From DSXH01 sp037446915 (GTDB taxonomy: Bacteria; Bacteroidota; Ignavibacteria; Ignavibacteriales; Melioribacteraceae), in contig JBBIHP010000004.1 of NCBI GenBank assembly GCA_037446915.1, positions 3,511 to 67,510 of the forward strand: 64,000 nucleotides of DNA, written 5' to 3'. The position numbers and the translations under genes are program-made. Positions 17,719 through 26,804 of this stretch are shown in pieces; within the stretch, counting starts at the first letter, position 1, and each line of letters begins with the position of its first letter. The notes below the pieces were generated by a model. The model was given only the letters and a program-made list of their open reading frames with translations. It was not told the origin of the DNA and did not search any database.

Positions 17719-18512
17719 TTAGAGGAATATTTAACTGTAATGCTTATTCTTCTATTTAAGAAGCTGAATGGATCATTCACATCTCTTAAACGTGTATCGG
17801 CAAATCCTCTTACTTCATCAATTTGTTTTTCAGAAACTCCTCCTGAAACTAATGCACGTTTAGCGGAATTAGCCCGGTCTGTACTCAGTTCAAAATTTGA
17901 ATAACCGCTTCCATCATTTTGGTATTGTCTTGCGTCTGTATGACCTTCAACAATAATTTTATTAGGAAGTTTAGAAAGTTCTTTGCCAACAGTCTGGATT
18001 AATTTTTTTGCATTCGCTTTCAATTCCGAAGTACCCACTTCAAAAAAGATATCCTTTTCTGAATCGATAAGTTCAATCCGCAGTCCCTCTTTAATAATCT
18101 CTACTTTTACCTGATCGGAGATATTCATTAATTCGGTATCTTTACTAATATCATCTTTAAGTTTTTCACCCATTTTTTCCAGTTCAAATTTTTCAGCTTC
18201 CTGTCTTTTAATTTCCTCTTCTATGTTAAGATCGATTAACTGAGAATTTTTTCCTTCAAGAATGCTCTGACCTTTTGATGAAAACCCGACCGGATCTTTA
18301 AAGTAGCCGGCAACGGCTTCTTTAACTTCATCGCTTTGACCAAGCACCCACAATACAATAAATAAAGCCATCATTGCTGTAACGAAATCAGCATAAGCAA
18401 CTTTCCACGCGCCTCCGTGATGCCCGCCATGTACTTTTTTAATTTTTTTAACAATCGGTGCCTGATCGAGTTGAACGTTACCAAGGGAATTATTTGACTG
18501 CTGGTCGGACAT
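17715..18512 (-). CDS. motB: MotB, flagellar stator subunit (first pair)
   Basis: Protein of 265 residues. Residues 38-58 form the single membrane helix with the proton-carrying aspartate D42 in YADFVTAMMALF. A plug-like amphipathic stretch follows (VKEAVAGYFKDPVGF). Residues 135-260 are an OmpA-like peptidoglycan-binding domain (IIVEGHTDARQY, STDRANSAKRAL). The N-terminal HGGHHGGAWKVAY is typical of MotB. It lies next to motA and should anchor the stator to the cell wall. Confidence 0.95.
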   Translation of the reverse strand: MSDQQSNNSLGNVQLDQAPIVKKIKKVHGGHHGGAWKVAYADFVTAMMALFIVLWVLGQSDEVKEAVAGYFKDPVGFSSKGQSILEGKNSQLIDLNIEEEIKRQEAEKFELEKMGEKLKDDISKDTELMNISDQVKVEIIKEGLRIELIDSEKDIFFEVGTSELKANAKKLIQTVGKELSKLPNKIIVEGHTDARQYQNDGSGYSNFELSTDRANSAKRALVSGGVSEKQIDEVRGFADTRLRDVNDPFSFLNRRISITVKYSSK

Positions 18513-19367
18513 TTATTTTTTTCCTCTGAGAGCAGCTTCAAGTTCCTGAAATGTGGGTCGTTCATCGGAGAAAATAACACGGCGCGCCATTTCTGCTGCA
18601 ATAAGTGGCGGATTACCTTTTGCAAAACCAATAATAAATGTTTTTATAATCTGAAGGTCCTGAACTTTCTCTTCAACTATATGATGTAAATTGCTCGCCA
18701 TCGGGTTAACAAACCCATAACTTAAAAGAACACCCAGAAACGTTCCTACTAAAGCAGCCGCAACGTGATGCCCTACTGCCTCTGCACCTTGATTAATTGA
18801 ACCCATCGTAACAATAATTCCTAGAACTGCAGCAACAATTCCCAGACCGGGTAATGCATCTCCAACTTTTCCAATAGTTTCTGAAATAGGTCTGTTTTCT
18901 GCAACAAAGGTTTCAATTTCTGTATCCATTAAATTTTCCATATCATGCGGGGGAACAGAGCCGGCAAGCATTACTTTCATAGTATCGCAGAAGAAATTCT
19001 TTTTAAGTTCATCATGAATCAACATTTTACTCTTGTTCAGGATATCACTTTCTTCGGGTTTTTCAATATGTTTTTCAATTGTTAACAAACCTTCGCGCTG
19101 AGCCGTAAGAAAAAGTGTATTTATTGCTTTCAGCATTTCGATATAATCTTCTTTCGTATTCTTATGGCTTTTAAATATTTGAGTAATCTGTGAAAATATT
19201 TTTTTAATTAAAGAAGCCGGGGAAGAAATAAGCAAACTACCAATAGCGGCACCACCAATAGTAACAAACTCTGAAATCTGAATTAACAGAAGCAGGTTTC
19301 CACCAGCCATAGTAAATCCAACTACGACTCCAACTACAACAACTACAACCCCAATAATTGCAAACAT
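18513..19367 (-). CDS. motA: MotA, flagellar stator subunit (first pair)
   Basis: Protein of 284 residues with four membrane segments: near residues 3-20 and 30-50, then a cytoplasmic loop, then 170-190 and 200-225. The loop carries charged residues (AQREGLLTIEKHIE) and the core motif GDALPGLGIVAAVLGIIVTM follows. The length fits the long proteobacterial MotA type rather than the shorter second copy at 21389. It starts with MFAIIGVVVVV and ends directly before motB. Confidence 0.95.
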   Translation of the reverse strand: MFAIIGVVVVVVGVVVGFTMAGGNLLLLIQISEFVTIGGAAIGSLLISSPASLIKKIFSQITQIFKSHKNTKEDYIEMLKAINTLFLTAQREGLLTIEKHIEKPEESDILNKSKMLIHDELKKNFFCDTMKVMLAGSVPPHDMENLMDTEIETFVAENRPISETIGKVGDALPGLGIVAAVLGIIVTMGSINQGAEAVGHHVAAALVGTFLGVLLSYGFVNPMASNLHHIVEEKVQDLQIIKTFIIGFAKGNPPLIAAEMARRVIFSDERPTFQELEAALRGKK

Positions 19368-19374
19368 CTCTTAC

Positions 19375-20094
19375 CTATTTGGAATTAAGAATTTCCAGGA
19401 CTTCAAATTCATTATTTAGTAGTTCACATTGATTTTCAACATCTTTCCAATCGATATCAATCCTTGTTAGTTTCTCTTCAATCTCTTTACAAAGATCGGA
19501 GATTTTACCAAATCCAATCATTCCGCTTGAGCCTTTTAATTCGTGGACAATTGTTAGCAACAGATCGACATTGTGGAAAATCAATGCTTCTTTTATAGTT
19601 CCTCTTTTTTGAGGTAAAGAATTGAAAAAATATTTTTTCAACTGATTTGTAATTTCTTCTTTTTCAACATCAGTAAGGAAGCGAGCCCTCTTTGCATTGT
19701 GAAGAAAATCTTTACCTAATACTTCGTTTATTGATTTAATTAAAACTTCTTTACTCAATGGTTTGGATAAAACTCTTCCAGCACCCGATTGCATTGCTGC
19801 AATAACATTGTTTTTATCTGTATGACCGCTAATAACAATTACAGGTACATTTTTCAGTCCATCAAGAATTCGAATTACTTTAAGCATTCTCAACCCGTCC
19901 AGGTTCGGCATCATCAAATCCAGAAAGATCAATTTGGGTTTGTGTTCAATCGCTTTTTGAATTCCTTCCAATCCATCGTTACAAGTAATTACTTCCAGAT
20001 CATATTCACTTAAGAAATTCCGTAAAGAAGTTCTTATAATATCGGAATCGTCTATTACTAAAATTGTTACCTTTTCTGTAAAGTAATCGGACAT
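19375..20094 (-). CDS. Receiver-Hpt phosphotransfer protein
   Basis: Protein of 239 residues. Residues 8-125 are a receiver with acidic IDDSD and phospho-acceptor D59 (FLDLMMPNLDG). Residues 165-235 are a histidine phosphotransfer domain with H184 in VHELKGSSGMIGF. Such two-domain proteins usually relay phosphate between a kinase and another receiver. The ATG overlaps the csrA stop codon (TAATG), and motA follows eight bases later. Its kinase is not obvious; CheA or the PAS kinase are candidates. Confidence 0.88.
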   Translation of the reverse strand: MSDYFTEKVTILVIDDSDIIRTSLRNFLSEYDLEVITCNDGLEGIQKAIEHKPKLIFLDLMMPNLDGLRMLKVIRILDGLKNVPVIVISGHTDKNNVIAAMQSGAGRVLSKPLSKEVLIKSINEVLGKDFLHNAKRARFLTDVEKEEITNQLKKYFFNSLPQKRGTIKEALIFHNVDLLLTIVHELKGSSGMIGFGKISDLCKEIEEKLTRIDIDWKDVENQCELLNNEFEVLEILNSK

Positions 20095-20330
20095 TACTGA
20101 ACCTTCTTAATTTTATATTTAGACAGATCAACATTAGAATCAGAAATTGATTGCGAAGCTTTGATGGTATTCTGTTTCACTTTATCATAGACTTCACCCC
20201 GAAAAATCTGAATACTTGACGGAGCATCAATTCCAATCTTTATTTGATTATCGGAAATCGACAGGATTTTTATAGTAACGTCAGTACCTATTCTTACTTC
20301 TTCTTCTATTTTTCTTGTTAATATTAGCAT
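20094..20330 (-). CDS. csrA: CsrA, RNA-binding translational regulator
   Basis: Protein of 78 residues beginning MLILTRKIEEEVRIG, the hallmark of CsrA. The first-strand L4 and R6 and the C-terminal IFRGEVY, positions that bind RNA, are conserved. The start is the ATG at 20330 just after the fliW stop codon; an earlier in-frame start would add 17 unrelated residues. CsrA dimers bind GGA motifs over ribosome binding sites. The fliC leader in this window carries two fitting sites. Adjacent fliW encodes the known CsrA antagonist. Confidence 0.97.
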   Translation of the reverse strand: MLILTRKIEEEVRIGTDVTIKILSISDNQIKIGIDAPSSIQIFRGEVYDKVKQNTIKASQSISDSNVDLSKYKIKKVQ

Positions 20331-20334
20331 ATTT

Positions 20335-20715
20335 CTACTCGGCAAATAAATTATAGTAAAGGGAATAGTTATCTTTGTCAAAAATGGTTTGGTAAGCAGT
20401 TTTATTGTCCTGATCGATTAAAACCGGTGCTCTCATGTTAATTGTTACTTTAAGTGGATCGGAATTTAGTGTAACAATACCGAAAGCTTCATGATTTTCA
20501 ACCTGAGGATAATTTTCGTCTATAACTCTAAGGCCAAATAGAGCAAAAGCAATCTCGGGTTTTTCAATAGAATTAAGCCAGTAAAAAACGCTCTCCTCCG
20601 GTTTAATTAATAGAAATTCTTTCAAGTCTTCAAATCCGAATGGACCTTCCTTGAATCTTATTACGAGATCTTCGGGGAATTCAATTTCGCCGAACTTTTG
20701 TGTGTTGATTTTCAT
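20335..20715 (-). CDS. fliW: FliW, flagellar assembly factor and CsrA antagonist
   Basis: Protein of 126 residues. The N-terminus MKINTQKFGEIEFPEDLVIR and then GPFGFEDLKEF match FliW. In Bacillus FliW binds either flagellin or CsrA: when flagellin is exported, free FliW removes CsrA from the flagellin mRNA. The ATG at 20715 is preferred because family members start with this sequence. A GTG at 20724, overlapping the motB stop codon, is the alternative. It directly precedes csrA. Confidence 0.96.
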   Translation of the reverse strand: MKINTQKFGEIEFPEDLVIRFKEGPFGFEDLKEFLLIKPEESVFYWLNSIEKPEIAFALFGLRVIDENYPQVENHEAFGIVTLNSDPLKVTINMRAPVLIDQDNKTAYQTIFDKDNYSLYYNLFAE

Positions 20716-20720
20716 GTTAC

Positions 20721-21533
20721 TCACTTTTTTAATATTACAATATCTACTCTTCTATTTAATGCCCTCCTTTGAGGAGTATCATTGGATGCAATCGGTCTGT
20801 ATTCAGCATAACCGACTACGGAAACTTTATCAGCCGAAATACCTTCTTCCTGAATTAAATAATACCCGGTACTTAAAGCTCTATCAACAGATAGATGCCA
20901 GTTAGAAGGATACTGCGGCGTGTTAATAGGAACATTATCAGTATGCCCCTCTATTCTAATATCATTAGGTAAAGTTTTTATAACTTCTGCAAGTCTGCTT
21001 AGAACAGTTTTAGATGCTTCATTTAATGTTGCTCTACCCGGAGGAAAAAGAACATCATCTAAAATATGAATTGTAACACCGCGTTCATTCTGTTCTAAGC
21101 GGATTGAATTACCATAATTATATTGTTCTACAAGACGATACAAATCCTCTGCAAGTCTATCGCTTGGTTTTGGAATTATTGTATTGGTAGTACTTATAGG
21201 ATTACCGGCAGATTCACTTCCAAAAATACTTCCAAGCGCGTTAACTACTCCTTTATATTTATTTACATCGATGTTAGACATAGCATATAAAATAATAAAA
21301 AGCCCCAGTAATAGAGTTATTAAATCGGCATAGGTAATTAAATACCTATCCTTCTCGTTATCCTCATTAAATTGAGTTTCTTCGGAATCTACGGGTTTAG
21401 TTTTCTTAACTGAACCTTTTGTGGAAGCATTCCTAACAAACGGGCTTTCATTACCGATGGAATCTCGCCGCTCTGAAGTGTTAGAACTCCCTCCAAAGAA
21501 ATTTCCATTAAATTCTTTTCCTCTAAATGACAT
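20721..21533 (-). CDS. MotB-like stator subunit (second pair)
   Basis: Protein of 270 residues. The membrane helix has the proton-carrying aspartate D70 in YLITYADLITLLLGLFIIL, and an OmpA-like peptidoglycan-binding domain spans about 145-268 (IRIEGHTDNVPI, LSVDRALSTGYYL). It has an unusually long polar cytoplasmic N-terminus of about 60 residues. The only possible ATG, GTG or TTG start before the helix is the ATG at 21533, so the first 145 bases overlap the end of the MotA-like gene in another frame. AGG lies eight bases before this ATG. Its sequence differs enough from the first MotB to suggest a separate stator type. Confidence 0.92.
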   Translation of the reverse strand: MSFRGKEFNGNFFGGSSNTSERRDSIGNESPFVRNASTKGSVKKTKPVDSEETQFNEDNEKDRYLITYADLITLLLGLFIILYAMSNIDVNKYKGVVNALGSIFGSESAGNPISTTNTIIPKPSDRLAEDLYRLVEQYNYGNSIRLEQNERGVTIHILDDVLFPPGRATLNEASKTVLSRLAEVIKTLPNDIRIEGHTDNVPINTPQYPSNWHLSVDRALSTGYYLIQEEGISADKVSVVGYAEYRPIASNDTPQRRALNRRVDIVILKK

Positions 21534-22168
21534 TTTTTTAACCTATCTCCAATAGGCAACCAGATAATATTAGCACTAAAAACTCCCCACAGTGTTGCAA
21601 TAAATGCAGTAGCAATATTTTTTATTAACGAATTCGGATCAGCTCCGGCATTTGCTAAAGTCATTATTAAACCCATAACAGTTCCTATTATTCCCATTGT
21701 AGGTGCGTAACCACCCATTTTTGTAAAAATGAAAATGTTTGAGTAGTGACGTTCCTGCATAGCTTTCATTTCCATTTGAGCAAGATTGTAAATAGAATCC
21801 GGGTCCGTTCCATCCATTACATACTTAACCATTTTTTTAGGAAAATAATGACCGAACTTATTGAGATCCTTTTCAATTGATAGCAAACCTTCATTCCTCG
21901 ATTTAATTGCAAGTTCAATAAAGACATCAACAACTCTTGCCATATCAAACTGCCGTGGGAAATAAGCCATCCTTATCAACATAAAAAGATCTTTGAATTT
22001 ATCCAATCCGAAACCAATTATTATAGCAGCAAACGTTCCGCCAAATACAATTATAAGGGACGACATAATGAAAAGAGCTTTAACCGAACCACCTTCTAAA
22101 AAGAAAGCTCCGAATATTGAGAATACTCCTAATGCAAGACCTACTAATGTTCCCGACTTACGAATCAT
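21389..22168 (-). CDS. MotA-like stator subunit (second pair)
   Basis: Protein of 259 residues with four membrane segments. It has the cytoplasmic charged motif KSRNEGLLSIEKDL and the core GGYAPTMGIIGTVMGLI, as in MotA, MotP and PomA. The end (SGEIPSVMKARLLGMLP) matches the usual C-terminus of the short MotA/MotP type, so the overlap of its last 145 bases with the MotB-like gene is real. It overlaps flgL by four bases. Whether it carries protons or sodium cannot be read reliably. Confidence 0.93.
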   Translation of the reverse strand: MIRKSGTLVGLALGVFSIFGAFFLEGGSVKALFIMSSLIIVFGGTFAAIIIGFGLDKFKDLFMLIRMAYFPRQFDMARVVDVFIELAIKSRNEGLLSIEKDLNKFGHYFPKKMVKYVMDGTDPDSIYNLAQMEMKAMQERHYSNIFIFTKMGGYAPTMGIIGTVMGLIMTLANAGADPNSLIKNIATAFIATLWGVFSANIIWLPIGDRLKKCHLEEKNLMEISLEGVLTLQSGEIPSVMKARLLGMLPQKVQLRKLNP

Positions 22169-23043
22169 AGATAATCTAAAAGTGATTTTGGTAAAATAGT
22201 TGCAGCCAATTTATACGATAATTGCAAAACGTAATCCTGATATTGCAAATCGACAATAAGTTTTGCCGGATCAATATCCTGTTTCTTCGATAACAATTCC
22301 TGTGTATTTAAGAGTTGTTTTTCGAGCAATGCACTAATGTCATCCAATCGAATTAATTTCTCGCCGTTAATAGACTGAAGGTTAACAATTGAATTGTAAG
22401 CATTATTCAATCTCTGTTTAAGTGTACCGTCCGGAACTGAATTTGCTTCCAGCGAATCGAGAATATCATTTAATGTATTTATGAGATCCGTTTCTTCAAT
22501 TTTATTACCGGTAATATTTATTGTGTCTTTTATATTCTGTGTAATCTGAACTTTTATTTCGCCGGTGACATTTGTAGAATTTCTAAACGCTCTTCCATTA
22601 GAATCGATTGACCATGGAGTATCACTAAAATCTGTTCCTCCAAAGAGATACATATCATTTCTTTTTTCGTTCAAGCTATCAACAATTGCTCTTAGCGATA
22701 ATTTAATAGATTGAGTTACCGATGCAAGGTTAGAACTATTAAGAGCATTATCTGCCTTCATTATTTGACTGATAATTTTTTGAGTTTCATCTGCTATATT
22801 TTCAATTGAATCCGTAGCAATACTCAAATAATCTTTGGCATATATAATATTCTTCTGGAATGTTTCGATTTTACGAATTGTAGAATCCAGTTTAATTGCT
22901 TCTAGGGAATCGCCAACATTATCAGTAAGTTTTTCCAGCTTGGTATTGTTGGTAATCTGACTTTGCATTTTCAGCTTTTTCTCATTAATCCTGTTCTGAT
23001 TGTAGAGATAGCGTTCCGATAATAAGTTTTCTGTTATTCTCAT
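22165..23043 (-). CDS. flgL: FlgL, hook-filament junction protein
   Basis: Protein of 292 residues with flagellin-like ends. The N-terminal helix reads MRITENLLSERYLYNQNRIN, and the C-terminal helix LQYQDYVLQLSYKLAATIL resembles the D0 helix of FlgL. The motif DMYLFGGTDF is characteristic (FlgL usually has YLFSG). It follows flgK within two bases, as is usual. FlgL forms the second junction ring between hook and filament. Confidence 0.93.
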   Translation of the reverse strand: MRITENLLSERYLYNQNRINEKKLKMQSQITNNTKLEKLTDNVGDSLEAIKLDSTIRKIETFQKNIIYAKDYLSIATDSIENIADETQKIISQIMKADNALNSSNLASVTQSIKLSLRAIVDSLNEKRNDMYLFGGTDFSDTPWSIDSNGRAFRNSTNVTGEIKVQITQNIKDTINITGNKIEETDLINTLNDILDSLEANSVPDGTLKQRLNNAYNSIVNLQSINGEKLIRLDDISALLEKQLLNTQELLSKKQDIDPAKLIVDLQYQDYVLQLSYKLAATILPKSLLDYL

Positions 23044-23045
23044 AA

Positions 23046-24440
23046 TTACACCAGTTGAATAATTGTTTCCATCATATCGTTAACAACTTTAATTAGCTTT
23101 GCGGCTGCTTCATACGATCTCTGAAATTTTATAACATTTGTCATCTCTTCATCTATTGATACACCCGAGTAAGAAGATTTTTGATTTTTAAGCTGCTGAA
23201 TAACCAGACTGTTCGATTCAATTTTGTTATCACTTACAACTTTGTCAACTCCAAAAGTATTTAAGAACCCTGTATAGCTTTCAAGTAACGATTGATCACC
23301 AAGTTCTCCAAGTTTTAAATCGCTCAATGATGATATTAGATTAGCAATAGAACCATTACCATCGTTATTTGCTGAACTTGATACAGCAATATTCTTCGGG
23401 TTGTTAAGAATGTTTTCGTTTATTTTTAGTTGTCCGTTTACAAATGCATTAATAACATTTCCTTTGATATCAAGACTGCCGAAGAACGGAATTCCTGTAA
23501 CAGAAGATCCATTCTGAACCAAAGTAAAACCTTGCATATGAAATTCATTTACTTTATTTATAAATGCAGTAGCAAGATTTTCCAGGTTAGTCCTGTATTC
23601 AGGAATTCTGTTAGAATAGAGATCTGATGCAGTGAATAATTCTCCGCTGTTAAGAAGTGCAATTGCATTCTTATCATTCTTGGAAGTAATTCTCATTTTA
23701 TTATTAATGAACGAGACTTCAAATTCTGTATATCCATTCTGATCAGCTCCCTGAACACCTCCGACATTAATAATTGCAGCTCCAAATTCATTATAGTTTA
23801 CTGTAATATTTGCAAGCTCGCTGACCTTATCAATTAATGAATCCCGTTTATCTTTAAGTTCGCTGGCTTTAATTCCTCTGGCTTCGGACTCATAGATTCT
23901 GTGATTCATCTCCGAGATCTCTTTAAGGTATTCATTCAATTGATTTGTTTTAGCAACCGCTTCTTTTTGTAGAACAGACTGAACACTTGAAAATCCTTCA
24001 AAAATTTCTGCAAACCGTTCGCTTAATCTTTGTGCTTTTTGAATTACCTGGGTTCTAAGTTGTGTAGAATTAGGATTAGTTGCTAATTGAGACCACGAAT
24101 TGAAGAATTCATTCATATATGAACTAATTCCGATATCAGATGGTTCGGCAATTACAGATTCAATCTGTTGTAACAATTCCGATCTTTTTTCCGCATCGGA
24201 TAAAGAAGATTGGTACTTTCGAATCTGATTATCGAGTAGGTTGTTTTTGATTCTCAAAACATCCTGAATTTTCACACCCATTCCAATTCCGGCTTGAGTT
24301 TCCTCTGTAGCAAAAATAGTTTTCTGCCTTGTATATTCCGGGTTACCAGCATTCGAAATATTTTGTGAAGTAACATCCATTGCACGTTGATATGCCGCCA
24401 TCGATCTTACTGATATGTCTAATAATCTTCCAATACCCAT
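23046..24440 (-). CDS. flgK: FlgK, hook-filament junction protein
   Basis: Protein of 464 residues. The N-terminus MGIGRLLDISVRSMAAYQRA and QNISNAGNPEYTRQ, together with the C-terminal SGVSIDEEMTNVIKFQRSYE, are the standard FlgK end motifs. It is somewhat shorter than the E. coli protein (547), mainly in the middle. It lies between the chaperone gene flgN and flgL in the usual order. Confidence 0.96.
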   Translation of the reverse strand: MGIGRLLDISVRSMAAYQRAMDVTSQNISNAGNPEYTRQKTIFATEETQAGIGMGVKIQDVLRIKNNLLDNQIRKYQSSLSDAEKRSELLQQIESVIAEPSDIGISSYMNEFFNSWSQLATNPNSTQLRTQVIQKAQRLSERFAEIFEGFSSVQSVLQKEAVAKTNQLNEYLKEISEMNHRIYESEARGIKASELKDKRDSLIDKVSELANITVNYNEFGAAIINVGGVQGADQNGYTEFEVSFINNKMRITSKNDKNAIALLNSGELFTASDLYSNRIPEYRTNLENLATAFINKVNEFHMQGFTLVQNGSSVTGIPFFGSLDIKGNVINAFVNGQLKINENILNNPKNIAVSSSANNDGNGSIANLISSLSDLKLGELGDQSLLESYTGFLNTFGVDKVVSDNKIESNSLVIQQLKNQKSSYSGVSIDEEMTNVIKFQRSYEAAAKLIKVVNDMMETIIQLV

Positions 24441-24441
24441 T

Positions 24442-24894
24442 TTACACCCGCTTATTAACTAATTTGCGTTTACCGTTTCCAAGTATTGAGATCATTCTTT
24501 CTTTTATTATATTTCTCGATACTTCAACAAGTACTGATAACTGTGAATTTAAGTGCGCAATTCTCAAAGCTTTCTCTTTAACCTCTGAACGAATTTTTTC
24601 AATTTTATTTATATCATTTCCAAAAAGATTTTTTTTAGAATTATATAATTCATCGAATGAGAAATCCTTTAGTGTAATAGAATTGTTATTTGCAAATTCA
24701 CGAATTAATTCTTTTCTTCGTCTCTCTTCATCATCAATATTGCTTAAAATTTTCTGTTCATTTTTTATAGCATCTTCAAGCATGTTATAGTTATCTGCAA
24801 CAATTGCTTCTTTTTTTTGAATAAGTGCATTTATCAGCATGTCAAAGTTTTTTCCCTGATCGGAAATAGATTGAATTAATTCCTTTACATTCAT
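24442..24894 (-). CDS. flgN: FlgN, export chaperone for FlgK and FlgL
   Basis: Helical coiled-coil protein of 150 residues with the FlgN layout: a first helix (QKKEAIVADNYNMLEDAIKN) and a charged second half. The sequence is weakly conserved in this family, so the call rests on size, helix pattern and position directly before flgK and flgL. It overlaps flgJ by four bases. Confidence 0.82.
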   Translation of the reverse strand: MNVKELIQSISDQGKNFDMLINALIQKKEAIVADNYNMLEDAIKNEQKILSNIDDEERRRKELIREFANNNSITLKDFSFDELYNSKKNLFGNDINKIEKIRSEVKEKALRIAHLNSQLSVLVEVSRNIIKERMISILGNGKRKLVNKRV

Positions 24895-25697
24895 ATGTCA
24901 CTCTCTCTAAAATGATTCAAATAACCGAGAACCTTAGCTATATAGTTCTTAGTTTCATCAAACGGCGGTACTCCGTTAAATTTTTCTACATTCTGGGGCC
25001 CGGCATTATAAGCTGCCAGGGCAAGTTTCAAATCCCCATTATATTGTCGAAGCATTTTGGATAAATATTTAGTACCGCCGTAGATATTTTGTTTGGGATC
25101 AAAAACGTTTCTAACACCCATATCGGATGCAGTAGAATCAATTAATTGCATCAAACCCTTTGCTTTTGCAGACGAAACCGCTTTGTGGTTCGCAGCCGAT
25201 TCAGTCATTATTACAGATTTAATTACATTTTTATCGAGACCAAATTCTTTTGATGCTTTTTCAATTAGGTCGTCGTATCTATTAAGTCTCTTTAATGCTT
25301 CATTAGTTGGTTTAACTTTTGAAGACGAATTAACACTATCGATTTTAATATTTACCGGTTTAGAATCAGAACTTTTAATTGAATTACTCATCTCCTCGCC
25401 GGTAACTTTTTTGTAAATCGCCTCTGCAATACCGAGATTTTTACTCTTGGAAATTTGTGTTGCAATCTGTTGTTCAAAAATTGTATCAAACATATCATTT
25501 CCGTAACCTTCTTCACCAAGCATTCCACCGGTAGTTTTTGTCATAGAACGAAGCATCATTGCAGTAAGCATACTCTCGAACTCGTTTGCCGCCTTAGCAA
25601 TCTTAGCTTTTTGTTTATCATCATACCGCGACTTAATTTCAGTCATCTGCGAAAGATGTTTTTCAGAATTTCCGGTTTTTAATGTTATCTCTTTCAT
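24891..25697 (-). CDS. flgJ: FlgJ: rod-binding domain fused to a lytic transglycosylase
   Basis: Protein of 268 residues. Residues 30-105 are the FlgJ rod-binding domain (ANEFESMLTAMMLRSM, then GEEGYGNDMFDTIFEQQ). Residues 140-262 are an SLT-type lytic transglycosylase with catalytic E166 in MTESAANH, plus GLMQL and ALAAYNAGPQNV. In E. coli FlgJ the C-terminal half is a glucosaminidase-type domain; here the unrelated SLT fold takes its place. It should open a hole in peptidoglycan for the rod and cap its growth. There is no signal peptide, so it is probably exported through the flagellar system. Confidence 0.93.
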   Translation of the reverse strand: MKEITLKTGNSEKHLSQMTEIKSRYDDKQKAKIAKAANEFESMLTAMMLRSMTKTTGGMLGEEGYGNDMFDTIFEQQIATQISKSKNLGIAEAIYKKVTGEEMSNSIKSSDSKPVNIKIDSVNSSSKVKPTNEALKRLNRYDDLIEKASKEFGLDKNVIKSVIMTESAANHKAVSSAKAKGLMQLIDSTASDMGVRNVFDPKQNIYGGTKYLSKMLRQYNGDLKLALAAYNAGPQNVEKFNGVPPFDETKNYIAKVLGYLNHFRESDI

Positions 25698-25698
25698 A

Positions 25699-26796
25699 TT
25701 ACATTATTACTAATTCTGCAACTAAAGCTCCGGCTTCTTTAAGTGCCTGGAAAATTGAAATAATATCCCGCGGAGAAACTTTTAATGAATTAAGAGCCGA
25801 TGCAACTTCCTGAACATTTGTTGCTCCTTGAATTGCAACTGTATTTGTTGAATCCTGATAAACCGAAGGAACAAGATTATTGAATAATACCGTATTGCCT
25901 CTTCCAAAAGCATTTGGTTGCGAAATAGTTGGATAAGAACGGATCTGAATATTTAAGCTGCCATGTGTTATGCTTACCGGTAATATTTTTACATTACTTC
26001 CGGCAACAATAGTACCTGTTCTTTCGTTAAGAACAACTTTTGCAATTTTATCAACCTGAATTTCAAGATTTTCTAATTCAGCAAGAAAAGCAACTATATT
26101 ATTCTGCCTATCGGTTGGAACAACAATTAGAATTTCTGCGGCGTCAATTGCTCTGGCAGAATTTTCACCAAACTTTGAATTGATTGCAAGCATTATATTA
26201 TTAGAAGTTGTTAGATCGGGGTCTTTAAGAAATACAGCAATTTCTTCAAATGAATTCAGTTCTATATTAATCGATTCTTTTAACGAGCCGCCTCGTGGAA
26301 TTCTGCCGGCAAGAGTATGATTCTTTGATGTACGGTTTCCGGTGGGTGTATTAATATCGTAGCCGCCGACAGAAATTGGACCCTGAGCAAAACCGTAAAC
26401 CCTTCCATTAATACCGGAAAGAGGAGTCATTAACAATGTTCCGCCCTGTAAACTTGTTGCATCTCCCATCGATGAAACAACAACATCAAACTCTGCACCG
26501 CTTTTTAAGCTGGTGTTTAATGTTGCTGTTACAATTACTGCGGCAACATTCCTTGTCTTCAAATCAGTTTGAGGAACAGTAACACCAAATCGTTTAAGCA
26601 TGCTTGCGATAGATTGAACTGTAAATGATGATCTATAACTATCACCTGTAGAAGCCAATCCAACAACCAGTCCATAACCGATTATCTGTTCTGAGCCGGA
26701 ACCGTTTATATAAGCAACATCTTTTATTCTCTGAGCTTTAGAAGCATCAAATAAAAGGATTGATAGTAGTGCTGCAATTATAATTTTGTTTTTCAT
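25699..26796 (-). CDS. flgI: FlgI, flagellar P-ring protein
   Basis: Protein of 365 residues with an N-terminal signal peptide (IIIAALLSILLFDASKA). Conserved motifs are RIKDVAYINGSGSEQIIGYG, LVVGLASTGDSYRSSFT and LKTRNVAAVIVTA. The ATG at 26796 starts the signal peptide and lies nine bases after the flgH stop codon; an earlier in-frame start within flgH is not credible. It forms the periplasmic bushing around the rod. Confidence 0.96.
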   Translation of the reverse strand: MKNKIIIAALLSILLFDASKAQRIKDVAYINGSGSEQIIGYGLVVGLASTGDSYRSSFTVQSIASMLKRFGVTVPQTDLKTRNVAAVIVTATLNTSLKSGAEFDVVVSSMGDATSLQGGTLLMTPLSGINGRVYGFAQGPISVGGYDINTPTGNRTSKNHTLAGRIPRGGSLKESINIELNSFEEIAVFLKDPDLTTSNNIMLAINSKFGENSARAIDAAEILIVVPTDRQNNIVAFLAELENLEIQVDKIAKVVLNERTGTIVAGSNVKILPVSITHGSLNIQIRSYPTISQPNAFGRGNTVLFNNLVPSVYQDSTNTVAIQGATNVQEVASALNSLKVSPRDIISIFQALKEAGALVAELVIM

Positions 26797-26804
26797 TTTA
26801 TTAC

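Noticed and set aside
20239..20265. TCCGATAA with a TATA at 15 bases inside csrA, resembling a sigma-28 promoter
   Set aside because: The -35 core TAAA is not matched at the right distance, and the sequence lies in conserved csrA coding DNA.
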